Source: Ignavibacterium sp037440165
GTDB taxonomy: Bacteria > Bacteroidota > Ignavibacteria > Ignavibacteriales > Ignavibacteriaceae
Length of the DNA: 64,000 nucleotides
Assembly: GCF_037440165.1 (NCBI RefSeq)
Contig: NZ_JBBIUQ010000017.1
Location: 6,315 to 70,314 of the forward strand
Direction: 5' to 3'
Shown piece by piece: positions 8,441 to 17,224 of this stretch. The notes below the pieces were generated by a model. It saw only the letters and a program-made list of their open reading frames with translations. It was not told the origin of the DNA and did not search any database. Both the position numbers and the translations under genes were made by a program. Each line of letters opens with the position of its first letter. Position 1 is the stretch's first letter.

Positions 8441-8568
8441 GGCTGTCTCAAAAGTGTCATTCCGTCCGTTAACTAACGGATTATTTCGGAATCTAAAGTT
8501 TCGTTTATGGTCATAAAACAGAACCTGAAACAAGTTCAGGTTGACAAAATCAGTCACTTTAGACAGCC
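8441..8568. mobile_element. MITE-like element with imperfect terminal inverted repeats
   Basis: The left end GGCTGTCTCAAAAGTG (8441-8456) matches the complement of the right end CACTTTAGACAGCC (8555-8568) except for a 2-base gap. The 128-base interior has no gene, but holds a 7-bp-arm hairpin (8523-8541) and the 16-bp palindrome at 8465-8480. GGCTGTCT ends occur in some insertion-sequence families, so a non-autonomous derivative is plausible. I see no convincing target-site duplication. The rest of the 457-base gap (8224-8680) holds only two further hairpins and AT-rich sequence containing the promoters of the divergent genes. Confidence 0.55.
8465..8480. repeat. 16-bp palindrome, copy 1 of 3
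   Basis: TCCGTTAACTAACGGA, with 7-base arms TCCGTTA/TAACGGA. It interrupts an ATTCCG...CGGAAT inverted repeat inside the MITE-like element, as though inserted there. Near-identical copies differing only at the centre (TCCGTTAGCCAACGGA) are at 63814-63829 and 63961-63976, there inside tRNA-like sequence. Confidence 0.7.
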
Positions 8569-8605
8569 TCGTTGAAATATGACAGAGTTAATATTAAACG
8601 AACAC

Positions 8606-8632
8606 GTCACTCTTCGACGGGCTCAGAGTGAC
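8606..8632. repeat. Hairpin with TCGACGGGCTC loop
   Basis: GTCACTCT (8606-8613) pairs with AGAGTGAC (8625-8632); the 11-base loop is the reverse complement, with one change, of the loop in the 8389-8423 hairpin. It ends 48 bases before the SGNH gene start, so it may lie in that gene's leader or promoter. Confidence 0.65.
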
Positions 8633-8680
8633 TATATCATTATTATTTATTAGAATTATAAGAGATATTCAGATATTAAA

Positions 8681-10591
8681 ATGAAAAAACAAAAATCAAA
8701 AGAAAATATTGAAGCCAATGTTCAACAAGCTCACAAACAGCCGCCCAAGTGGTTTTATTTAATTCTTTTTGCAATTCCAATTTTATTTTTTGTATTACTT
8801 GAAATTGGACTGAGAGTCTTTAATTACGGACACGATTTTACAGTATTCAAAGTTGTAACTGATTATCATCCGGATAAACTTTTTCTTAATCCGGAAATTC
8901 CGTATAAATATTTTTACGGAACACGCTCCGTTCCTTCTGCTTTACCTGATGGATTTGATAAAAATAAAAAAGAAAATGCTTTCAGAGTATTTGTTCTCGG
9001 AGGAAGTTCAACTGCTGGCTGGCCTTATGTTCCAAATGCTTCTTTTCCGCGTCAGTTAAAAAGAAAACTCGAACTGCTTTATCCAAACAACACAATCGAA
9101 GTAATTAATCTCGGAATATCTGCAATCAACTCATACACTCTTCGTGATTTCATTCCAGCAGTATTAGAACAAAATCCTGACTTAATTCTGATCTATGCCG
9201 GACACAATGAATATTATGGTGCGCTTGGTGTTGGCTCTACAGTATCAATCGGGAGCTCGAGAAGACTTGTTAACCTTTATCTGTGGCTTTACAATTTTAA
9301 AACAACTCAATTGCTGCGTGATGCAATAAGTTGGATTTGGGGTTTATTCAATAAAACTGGTGAAATTTCAGAAGCCAGCAATGAAACATTGATGTCACAA
9401 ATGATCGGAAATTCACTCATTGCTTTCGATTCAGAAGAATATAAAGCTGGTATTGAACAATTTGAGGGAAATCTGATAGACATAATTGAAATGATTCGCA
9501 GCAAAAATGTTCCTGTCATCATAGGAAAACTTACCTGCAATTTGCGTGATCAGAAACCATTTGTTTCGATCAAGAATGATAAACATCCTCCTGCAGAAGA
9601 ATTGTTCAATAGAGCCAAGGAAGAATTGAGCAAAGGAAATATTTCAGAAGCTCAAAATCTTTTTCAACTTGCGAAAGAATATGATGCATTAAGGTTTCGC
9701 GCACCGCAAAAAATCAACGATGTTATCTCTGAAGTTGGACAAAAATTCAATGTTCCTGTTGTTGATATTGATTCTGCATTCCGGCAACTTAGTCCATATC
9801 AACTTGTGGGATATAATTTGACTGTTGATCACCTTCATCCGAATATTGATGGATACAGGTTAATAGCTGAAACATTTTATAATCAGATGAAGAAAAGTAA
9901 CCTTTTGCCTAAAGGTGATAGAGCAAATATCAGTGAAGCTCAGGCAGATAGTATTCTTACTGCAAACTTTCCATTTACTGCGCTTGATTCAACACTGGCT
10001 AATTTTTCAATAATTGTTTTAACGGGACAATATCCTTTCGTGCCTAAAGGAACACCAAATTATAAAATGCTTAATTACAAAATGAACAGCATCGTTGATA
10101 CAATTGCTGCGGCAATTTTTAATAAACAAATTAAATGGGAAACTGCCCACAGTAAACTTGCAGAATATTATCTCAACAAAAATGATGTAGAAAATTTTAT
10201 TCGTGAGATGGAAGCAATAATAGCCGAACGCCCTTATTATAATGTTCCATACAGAACACTTTCAGCTTATCTTATTGATAAAGGTTATATCGAAAGAGCA
10301 ATTCCATATTTGAAGAAACTTGATGCTATCAAATCAGATTTCTTTTCAAACAAATGGTTGGGACAAGTTTATCTTAAATTAAATGATGCGAAAACATCTT
10401 TACCCTATCTTCAGAAAGCAGTACAGTACAGAGAAGCTGATTATCAATTGTGGTATAATCTCGCAGGAGCTTATTATCTTAATGGAAATGTTGAACTTGC
10501 AATCAGTTCGATTGAAAGAAGTTTGCAGCTTAATCCTAAAAATCCCTTGGCAATAAATTTTTACAATCAGATTAAAGCTTTGAAGCAATGA
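8681..10591 (+). CDS. Membrane-anchored SGNH/GDSL hydrolase with C-terminal TPR repeats
   Basis: 636 residues. One membrane anchor (about 24-46) precedes an SGNH esterase domain: VLGGSSTAG with the nucleophile Ser near 109, NLGISAINSYT near 143-152, GHNEYYG with Asn176, and DHLHP with Asp383 and His386. An inserted helical TPR-like segment lies at about 300-345, and the C-terminal 140 residues are TPRs (AIPYLKKLDAIK, SLPYLQKAVQYREADYQLWYNLAGAYY). The catalytic set is complete, so it is likely an active acyl-esterase outside the cytoplasmic membrane. It is divergent from the carbamoyltransferase operon, which supports a role in deacylating or remodelling a surface glycan; the substrate is unknown. 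Confidence 0.85.
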   Translation: MKKQKSKENIEANVQQAHKQPPKWFYLILFAIPILFFVLLEIGLRVFNYGHDFTVFKVVTDYHPDKLFLNPEIPYKYFYGTRSVPSALPDGFDKNKKENAFRVFVLGGSSTAGWPYVPNASFPRQLKRKLELLYPNNTIEVINLGISAINSYTLRDFIPAVLEQNPDLILIYAGHNEYYGALGVGSTVSIGSSRRLVNLYLWLYNFKTTQLLRDAISWIWGLFNKTGEISEASNETLMSQMIGNSLIAFDSEEYKAGIEQFEGNLIDIIEMIRSKNVPVIIGKLTCNLRDQKPFVSIKNDKHPPAEELFNRAKEELSKGNISEAQNLFQLAKEYDALRFRAPQKINDVISEVGQKFNVPVVDIDSAFRQLSPYQLVGYNLTVDHLHPNIDGYRLIAETFYNQMKKSNLLPKGDRANISEAQADSILTANFPFTALDSTLANFSIIVLTGQYPFVPKGTPNYKMLNYKMNSIVDTIAAAIFNKQIKWETAHSKLAEYYLNKNDVENFIREMEAIIAERPYYNVPYRTLSAYLIDKGYIERAIPYLKKLDAIKSDFFSNKWLGQVYLKLNDAKTSLPYLQKAVQYREADYQLWYNLAGAYYLNGNVELAISSIERSLQLNPKNPLAINFYNQIKALKQ

Positions 10592-10713
10592 GTTTTATAA
10601 ATCTTTCTGAATTTACTCAAGAACAAGTAAGTAGAATGAACTGTGTTTTAGATTAAGTTCTCTTGCGCTTTCTAAAAACAGGTTTGAGTGTGATAAAAAA
10701 TCATTTTTGCTAA

Positions 10714-12807
10714 TCACTTCTTCTTCAATACATATCCTGAAATTGGTTCTACTTCAATTTTATTCTTCACAGTTCTGATATTTTTAGTTCCTGCTTTTTC
10801 TGAATCAACAATTACTTCCCATTCACCTTTAGGCAGTTTAATTATCTGTGAGGAATTTTGATTTGCATTCATTGTAACAAAGAAATGTTCATCCTTATAT
10901 TTAACTTCATACGAAATTGTAAAGGTATTTCCTTTCACTTCGTGGAACAAAACATCTTCATATTTAGCCCGCCGGAATGCAGAATAATTTTTTCTAAGTT
11001 CAATCAAACCTTTGTAATAATTAAAAAGTTCTTTATTGATTTCAGCGTGTTTATAGTTTATATAATTTGTTTCGTTATCTTTTTCATAACTGTTGTGGTC
11101 AATCATTCCTCTGTTCGGATCAGGAATAGTTAGATCATGCGGAATAACTTTAGTACGTGCGAATTCCTGTCCGCTGTGAATCATAGTAATTCCTCTTGAT
11201 GTAAACAGAAACAAGGCCCCAAGTTTGTTTAATTTCATCTGCAATGGTGTTAGCTTAACGAATGAATCAACATCTTTTATTATCTCATCTTTCTTTACAT
11301 AGTTAGTTGCCAATCGTATGAAATCGCCAAGAGTGTATCCATCGTGTGATTCGAGATAATTAACAGAGTGATGTGGTTTCTGAAAAAGTCCTAGTGAGTC
11401 TGCTACAAGCGTGCCATTGACATAACTTTTTATTCTCTGTGGATTATTATTTCCGTACCATTGTCCAAAAATCCAGCCCAATCCGTTAAATGGATTTTCT
11501 CCTTTAATGCCATTTCTTATCTGATCATTCCACGCACCCCAGCCACGGAGTGAAAATCCTGCAGGATCATAACCACCACCCCAGGGCTCGCAAACAAAAA
11601 CTACATCAGGATTAATCTTCTTTGCTTCGTAAATAATTGTTTCAATAGTTTCCCAGTCTAGTAGTTTGCCCAAATCAAATCTGAATCCATCAATGTGATA
11701 TTCTTTCATCCAGTATAAAACACTTTCAACAATTAGTCTCCTTAGCATTGGAGCTTCAGTTCTTAAGTCATTTCCGCAGCCGCTTTCGGCTATAAGGTCC
11801 CCTTTTTGATTAAGTCTGAAATAATATTCTTTATCAATCTCTTTCAGATTACCAAATTCATATTCTGAAAGATGATTGTAAACAACATCCATTATAACTG
11901 CAATTCTTTCATTATGAAATGCTTTTACCATATCTTTGAAATCGGTTACAGCTTTTGCATTTGTTCCGCTCCAGGAATTCCATTCAATATTTCTCTTATT
12001 CTCTGAATAGTATGATTCAGGTGCAAAGAAGGCAGCAGTCATATATCCCCAATGATTTCTCTCGTAAGGATTCCAGGTATTAAACTTACCACGCAATTCT
12101 TTTTTGAAGGGAATTTCTATATTGGCAAATTCCTGAGAAGGAAGCAGCTCAACAGCATTAACACCTAATTTTTTAATATATGAAATTCCGCCTGTCTTAC
12201 CTTTCTCAACTAAGCCCTTATAGGTTCCTCGTTCTTTTACTTCACTTGAGGGATGTTCAGTCATATCGCGGACATGCATTTCATAGATAATCAAATCACG
12301 CCAGTCATTTCTAATCCATTCATCTCCCTGCCAGTCGTAATCATTTTCTTTTATAATTATTCCTTTGCGCGGAGTGAAGTAAGTGCTATAGCTCGCAACA
12401 GCTTTTGCATAAGGATCTAAACATAACACAGGTGATTGATTTTTATGCTCAACTATAAAATTATAATACTTACCGAAGAATTCACCTTCAAGTGCAATTT
12501 CCCAAACAGCATTTTCATCGCGTTTCATTTCATATACTAATCCTTTATCATTTTCTGCTTTATCAAAAATAATGAGAGAAACTTTTTCAGCATTTGGAGT
12601 AAATAGCCTGAAATAGGTTTTGCCATCTTCATAAAAAGCACCGAGCTTCTTATCAGAATAATATTTATCAAGTAGTTTTTGTTTTTCCTGAACTGAAAGT
12701 TTTGATTCTATTATGCTTGATTTTGATTTATCACTTATAAACAATGCTGCACCTGTAAATGTTAGTGAAACCAGAATTATTATCGAATTTAGAATAAAAG
12801 TTTTCAT
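10714..12807 (-). CDS. Secreted GH13 debranching enzyme (pullulanase/isoamylase type)
   Basis: 697 residues with a signal peptide or lipid-type anchor region (about 1-24), a CBM48/E-set domain (FRLFTPNAEKVSLIIFDKA, about 67-85) and a GH13 barrel. The catalytic regions are present: DVVYNH (region I), GFRFDLGKLL with the nucleophile Asp, VCEPWGGGYDPAGF with the acid/base Glu, and NYLESHDGYTLGDF. HWGYMTAAFFAPE is typical of pullulanases and isoamylases. It would hydrolyse alpha-1,6 links of glycogen or pullulan outside the cytoplasm. It follows two small genes and tdh on the same strand, with a 23-base gap; that arrangement looks incidental. Confidence 0.88.
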   Translation of the reverse strand: MKTFILNSIIILVSLTFTGAALFISDKSKSSIIESKLSVQEKQKLLDKYYSDKKLGAFYEDGKTYFRLFTPNAEKVSLIIFDKAENDKGLVYEMKRDENAVWEIALEGEFFGKYYNFIVEHKNQSPVLCLDPYAKAVASYSTYFTPRKGIIIKENDYDWQGDEWIRNDWRDLIIYEMHVRDMTEHPSSEVKERGTYKGLVEKGKTGGISYIKKLGVNAVELLPSQEFANIEIPFKKELRGKFNTWNPYERNHWGYMTAAFFAPESYYSENKRNIEWNSWSGTNAKAVTDFKDMVKAFHNERIAVIMDVVYNHLSEYEFGNLKEIDKEYYFRLNQKGDLIAESGCGNDLRTEAPMLRRLIVESVLYWMKEYHIDGFRFDLGKLLDWETIETIIYEAKKINPDVVFVCEPWGGGYDPAGFSLRGWGAWNDQIRNGIKGENPFNGLGWIFGQWYGNNNPQRIKSYVNGTLVADSLGLFQKPHHSVNYLESHDGYTLGDFIRLATNYVKKDEIIKDVDSFVKLTPLQMKLNKLGALFLFTSRGITMIHSGQEFARTKVIPHDLTIPDPNRGMIDHNSYEKDNETNYINYKHAEINKELFNYYKGLIELRKNYSAFRRAKYEDVLFHEVKGNTFTISYEVKYKDEHFFVTMNANQNSSQIIKLPKGEWEVIVDSEKAGTKNIRTVKNKIEVEPISGYVLKKK

Positions 12808-12830
12808 AAATATTTTATATTGAAATGTTA

Positions 12831-13160
12831 TTAGTTAGAATATATTTCTCCGTCAACAACTGGAGTCATACAAACCAAAGGTTTATCGGGTACTTTAAAT
12901 GCTTCAAAAATTTCTTCGAACAACTGAAATTGCAAACCTCTTTTTTCAAGCTTATGAAATTTATTGTAAGGCATGTAATTTCCTTTTTTATCAATCGGCG
13001 CATCAAAGTGGATTGATTTATTATAATCATCTTTTGCCCGCGATTTGAGGAATGCAATTTTCTGTTCATCACTGCCTTCCTCATCATAAGCAACAGCACG
13101 AAATTCTTTAATTATTCCACTGTCTATTACCAGATAAATATTTAAAATAGTTTCTTTCAT
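12831..13160 (-). CDS. Hypothetical 109-residue cytoplasmic protein
   Basis: I recognise no family. The protein is mixed alpha/beta in appearance, without signal peptide, membrane segment or Cys pairs beyond one Cys (VCMTPVVDGE). The chosen ATG makes a 53-base overlap with the end of the upstream membrane-protein gene in another frame, unusually long for this compact genome; no in-frame ATG exists before residue 63, so either the overlap is real or a non-ATG start is used. No strong Shine-Dalgarno is visible. It lies 23 bases before the debranching enzyme. Confidence 0.6.
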   Translation of the reverse strand: MKETILNIYLVIDSGIIKEFRAVAYDEEGSDEQKIAFLKSRAKDDYNKSIHFDAPIDKKGNYMPYNKFHKLEKRGLQFQLFEEIFEAFKVPDKPLVCMTPVVDGEIYSN

Positions 13161-13833
13161 CTCTGAATGGTGAATTGTATAAAATTATAAAGCTTAAACT
13201 TAATGCATAAACTGATGCAAACTTACACATAATGCTTTCCATCGAGGAAATAATTGTATAAGAACCCGCAAACATTAAAGTAAATCCTGCAACAACAGGA
13301 AGACTGATAAAAATTGTTGAAAAAAATAATACTTTGTAAATGAGTTTGTATTTCTTTTCTTCTGTGCCTGAAATTTTTTTAATGAGAATTATCATCGAAA
13401 CAACAATGGGAAGATAATAGAAAAAGCCGTACAAATCTCCCAATGGATAATGATAAGATGCATAAAGAACTGTACACTTTGCAACTTCGAATTTAGGAAT
13501 GTGAAATAGATAATAAATTGAGAAAAACAAAGCAGGAATAAAAAGCAGAAAGTGTTTTTTATTCAGATTAATTTTTTGCGTTAAATAAATTACTAACGCT
13601 AAGTTCAACGGAGGAAGATAGCTGATAATTAAAAATGCAATGTAAGGAAAGACTGGTTTAGTCAGTCCTATATTGCACATTAAAAATTCCATTGTCTGAT
13701 AGCTGGCCAGCAACGCAATCATAATAAGAGCAATAATGTTTGCCACATCTTTCTTAGCAAATATCAGAAGATTGATTAGAAGTATCCATTCAATACAAGC
13801 AATCAGAAGAGAAACTATTCCATCAAAATTCAT
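13108..13833 (-). CDS. Seven-helix integral membrane protein, unknown function
   Basis: 241 residues with about seven hydrophobic segments (roughly 8-26, 33-52, 62-84, 95-110, 130-150, 165-190, 205-222). The general pattern recalls the 7TM sensor domains placed before histidine kinases, but no kinase follows, so it may stand alone. It starts 6 bases after the tdh stop on the same strand and overlaps the 109-residue gene, indicating one transcript. No catalytic motif is visible. Confidence 0.7.
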   Translation of the reverse strand: MNFDGIVSLLIACIEWILLINLLIFAKKDVANIIALIMIALLASYQTMEFLMCNIGLTKPVFPYIAFLIISYLPPLNLALVIYLTQKINLNKKHFLLFIPALFFSIYYLFHIPKFEVAKCTVLYASYHYPLGDLYGFFYYLPIVVSMIILIKKISGTEEKKYKLIYKVLFFSTIFISLPVVAGFTLMFAGSYTIISSMESIMCKFASVYALSLSFIILYNSPFRDERNYFKYLSGNRQWNN

Positions 13834-13839
13834 AGTGTT

Positions 13840-14874
13840 TTATATCCAATCAAGAATAACCTTACCTGAATTACCTGATTTCATTATTTCAAATCCTTCC
13901 TTATAATCATCAATCTTGAATTTATGAGTAATAACCGGAGATACATCGAGTCCGCTTTGAATCATTGCCTGCATTTTGTACCAGGTTTCAAACATCATTC
14001 TTCCGTAAATACCACGAATGGTAATTCCCTTGAATATAACTTTCGTCCAATCAATCGCAGCATTGGAAGGAAGAATTCCCAATAAAGCAATTTTTCCTCC
14101 TGTGTACATTGCATCAATCATATCATTAAATGCTTTTGGACTTCCGCTCATTTCCAATCCAACATCAAATCCACCGACCATTCCAAGATCTTTAATCACA
14201 TCAGATAATTTTTCTTTTGAAACATCAACCACTCTTGTAACTCCGACTTTTTTTGCCAACTCAAGCCGGTAAGGATTAAGATCGGTAATAACTATGTTTC
14301 TTGCACCTGAATGTTTTGCAATTGCGGCAGCCATTATTCCAATTGGACCAGCGCCGGTAATTAAAACATCTTCTCCAAGTAAATCGAAAGAAAGTGCGGT
14401 ATGAACTGCATTTCCAAGCGGATCGAAAATAGAAAGAACATTTTTGGGAATTTTGGGATCGCAGTGCCAGATGTTTGTTACAGGAATAACAAGATATTCT
14501 GCAAAACATCCCGGACGATTGACACCAACTCCTTTTGTATTTGGACAAAGATGACCACGACCAGCACGGCAATGTCTGCACTGACCACAGACCAAATGAC
14601 CTTCTCCACTAACCAGTTCGCCTATATGAACATCGTGAACATTCTCTCCGAATGCTTCTATTGTTCCAACATATTCGTGTCCAACAACCATCGGAACAGG
14701 AATAGTTTTTTGAGCCCATTCATCCCAGTTGAATATATGAATGTCCGTTCCGCAAATAGAAGTTTTGTGAATTTTGATGAGTACATCATTAGGGCCATAT
14801 TCAGGAACAGGAACTTCATCCATCCATATTCCTGGTTCAGAATATTTTTTAACGAGGGCTTTCATTTTTTTCAT
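13840..14874 (-). CDS. tdh: L-threonine 3-dehydrogenase
   Basis: Oxidises L-threonine to 2-amino-3-ketobutyrate with NAD+. I start at MKKMKALVKK because AAGGA sits 7 bases upstream and the family begins MKAL; the longer frame adds 17 atypical residues. The zinc-dependent MDR features are present: CGTDIH with catalytic Cys41, GHEYVG with His66/Glu67, the four structural-zinc cysteines in CGQCRHCRAGRGHLC, and a Rossmann GAGPIGIMAAAIAK. GIWMDEVPVPE is diagnostic for Tdh. The next enzyme of the pathway, Kbl, is encoded 7 kb away rather than adjacent. Confidence 0.94.
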   Translation of the reverse strand: MKKMKALVKKYSEPGIWMDEVPVPEYGPNDVLIKIHKTSICGTDIHIFNWDEWAQKTIPVPMVVGHEYVGTIEAFGENVHDVHIGELVSGEGHLVCGQCRHCRAGRGHLCPNTKGVGVNRPGCFAEYLVIPVTNIWHCDPKIPKNVLSIFDPLGNAVHTALSFDLLGEDVLITGAGPIGIMAAAIAKHSGARNIVITDLNPYRLELAKKVGVTRVVDVSKEKLSDVIKDLGMVGGFDVGLEMSGSPKAFNDMIDAMYTGGKIALLGILPSNAAIDWTKVIFKGITIRGIYGRMMFETWYKMQAMIQSGLDVSPVITHKFKIDDYKEGFEIMKSGNSGKVILDWI

Positions 14875-14974
14875 AAGTGGTTCCTTCAGAAAAATTTTGT
14901 AGAAAATTTTTAAAACTCTTATCAAAATTAGAGATGCATTTCTAAAGGAACAAAGTTTGGTATGAAGAAGATAG

Positions 14975-15388
14975 TCAGATGATTGACATTAAAGTAAAAT
15001 CACTGGATTTTACTAGCGAAGGTTTTTCGATAAACATTTTTATTTTCTTTTCAATTTCTTCAAGACTAATTCCATTTAGCTGAGCAGTTTGTTTAATCCA
15101 ATTTGTTTCTGCTTCAGTTATAGCTCCATTAGAGCAGGCAAGTTTTATTGCATCGTTTATAAATGATTCAGCAATTTTTTTATCAGAGAATTGGATTGCT
15201 TCTTCACTAAGGTATTTATTTGCCAGAAGTCCGCGAATAGTTTCTTCATAAAAATCATTTGCAAAGCCAAGCTTATCAGAAATTTTTTTTAGTATATCTT
15301 TTTCAATCTGATTAAGCTGCTTATCTAACTTTGCGGTAATGAAAAGCCCTTTGAGGTAATTGCTTCGGTCCCGAACTGGTATTTGCAT
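14975..15388 (-). CDS. TerB-like helical protein
   Basis: 137 residues, entirely helical in appearance. Two half-repeats (IEKDILKKISDKLGF near 28-42 and CSNGAITEAETNWIKQTAQLNGIS near 85-108) match the pattern of TerB-like domains, in which paired helices carry acidic residues that may bind a metal. The family's role ranges from tellurite resistance to uncharacterised stress proteins. It is monocistronic on the minus strand with 100-base gaps on both sides. Confidence 0.55.
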   Translation of the reverse strand: MQIPVRDRSNYLKGLFITAKLDKQLNQIEKDILKKISDKLGFANDFYEETIRGLLANKYLSEEAIQFSDKKIAESFINDAIKLACSNGAITEAETNWIKQTAQLNGISLEEIEKKIKMFIEKPSLVKSSDFTLMSII

Positions 15389-15508
15389 TTTATCCCACAG
15401 AGTTAATAAATAAGTATTTAATTATCGTAACAATTAAAATTATTTTCACTTCAAATATATTTTTTTTGAGTTCAGAATCTATACAAATTGAAGTGGCTTG
15501 TATTACTG

Positions 15509-17155
15509 CTAATCATCAATAATTACATTCTCCATTTCTTCGACATAAATTTCTTTTAACAGTACTTCATTATCCGGATCAAAATAAATCTTTATCGGTT
15601 TTTTATTATATGTGAATTGAAAATTCTGATTATTCATTTCATTAAAAACATTTTCATTAACTGAGCTGCCGTCATCAAAAAGTACTTTTATCATAAATGG
15701 CATCTTGTAATAAATATTTTCATTGTTTTCCTGAGTAAAGACTAAATCAACTATAAACTGTGAATCTGATTGGGTAATCGAGTAATAATTTTTATAAATC
15801 GGATAGTAAGTTCCTGCTAACCACTGATTGAAGAACCAGCCAAGATCTTTGCCAGTGTAATTCATAAATTTCCCCACAAATTCTTCAGTCGAGATGTTAC
15901 CATATTGAAACTCTTTGTCATTCGTGTATGATTTTAAAGCAGAGAAGAAAGAAGAATCACCCAACACATATCTGAGCATCTGAAGAACTGCAGAAGCTTT
16001 TGCATAGATAATTGGTCCATTATAAAGTGTATTCATTTCAGGAATTTGTTTTCGCCAACTAAGATTGAAAATTGGAAATTTATTTTCTGATTGAAAAAAT
16101 CTTTCTGCCTGGATATTCATATATTCTTTGTAAGCTTTCTTTCCGAAGCGATTTTCAATCCAGAGACCTTCAGCAAAGGTTGCAAATCCTTCGTTTAGCC
16201 AAACATCTGACCATGTTTTTAGTGTTATAAGATTTCCGAACCATTGATGAGAAAATTCGTGAGCCACAAGTTCTTCATCCCAGCAATTAGCACACAAACT
16301 TATTAATGTTTGATTTTCCATTCCGCCAAATATGAATAATTCATTCAAAGTTGCATAACCATTTTTTTCAAATGGATAATCACAAAACAATTCTGAAAAA
16401 TATTTCATCATTTGCGCAGTAATAGATTTAATATGATTTAATGCAGATTGATTTTCTCCTTCATTCCAGTAAAACCGGATTGGAATATTCCTGCCCGATA
16501 AACTTTTCCATTCAATTATGTCTAACTGATAATTCTTTTTTGATGATATTACAGTCAAATAAGTTGAAAGCGGATATTCTGTCTTCCAGTGATAATAAAT
16601 TGTATCAGCTATATTTACTGAATCAGCAAGCAAACCATTTGAACCGAGTAAAACATCCGCAGGAGTTTTAGCTTTCAATTCAAACAATGCTTTGTCGGAT
16701 GGATGATCGAAACATGGAAACCAATTGCGAGCACCTTGCGGAGCATTATTCGTAAACAACATTCCATCTTTTACAAAAAATGCTCCATCAACAACATCGT
16801 TGTGATGATAATAAATTATTATTTTCTCAACTGAATTTTTTCTTACCGGATTTTGAAATTTAATAAACAAAGTATCTAAGTTGTGATTGAAAGAAAGTTC
16901 ATCACCCAAAACTTTCTTAACCATTATGGACAATGATGCAGCATTTAATTTAATCTGATTTAATTCATTAAGAGCTTTGAATTCAATTTCGATTATTCCA
17001 TCGAATGAGTGAGGATAAGGTTGCTGGTAATTATTAAACAAATCAAGTTCAAGATTATATTTCAGAACATCAAAATCTTTTATTAATTCAATTTGAGGAA
17101 AAGAACTTGAAAGTAAAATCAGTATCAGAAAAAAAGTTTTATAAAAAATTTTCAT
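15509..17155 (-). CDS. Secreted M1 family metallopeptidase
   Basis: 548 residues with a signal peptide (about 1-20). The N-terminal beta domain is followed by a thermolysin-like domain with GGMEN (about 277-281, the exopeptidase signature), HEFSHQW (His299, Glu300, His303) and the third zinc ligand in LNEGFATF (Glu322). It ends soon after the catalytic domain, so it lacks the long helical C-terminal domain of classical aminopeptidase N. It is predicted to trim N-terminal residues from peptides in the periplasm or outside. It is divergent from the M14 peptidase gene 69 bases away. Confidence 0.92.
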   Translation of the reverse strand: MKIFYKTFFLILILLSSSFPQIELIKDFDVLKYNLELDLFNNYQQPYPHSFDGIIEIEFKALNELNQIKLNAASLSIMVKKVLGDELSFNHNLDTLFIKFQNPVRKNSVEKIIIYYHHNDVVDGAFFVKDGMLFTNNAPQGARNWFPCFDHPSDKALFELKAKTPADVLLGSNGLLADSVNIADTIYYHWKTEYPLSTYLTVISSKKNYQLDIIEWKSLSGRNIPIRFYWNEGENQSALNHIKSITAQMMKYFSELFCDYPFEKNGYATLNELFIFGGMENQTLISLCANCWDEELVAHEFSHQWFGNLITLKTWSDVWLNEGFATFAEGLWIENRFGKKAYKEYMNIQAERFFQSENKFPIFNLSWRKQIPEMNTLYNGPIIYAKASAVLQMLRYVLGDSSFFSALKSYTNDKEFQYGNISTEEFVGKFMNYTGKDLGWFFNQWLAGTYYPIYKNYYSITQSDSQFIVDLVFTQENNENIYYKMPFMIKVLFDDGSSVNENVFNEMNNQNFQFTYNKKPIKIYFDPDNEVLLKEIYVEEMENVIIDD

Positions 17156-17224
17156 TCAAATCTTTGATAAATTTCGAAACGAACATATATAAAAAATAAA
17201 AGTCGTCAAAAAAGGAATTCCATT

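Noticed and set aside
8441..8568. Complete insertion sequence
   Set aside because: 128 bases with no transposase and no clear target-site duplication; at most a non-autonomous derivative.
12866..13099. 77-residue minus-strand frame within the 109-residue gene
   Set aside because: Alternate frame inside a better-supported gene, with no signal or motif.
14401..14913. 170-residue plus-strand frame opposite tdh
   Set aside because: It is antisense to a strongly conserved dehydrogenase and has no recognisable motif or ribosome-binding site.
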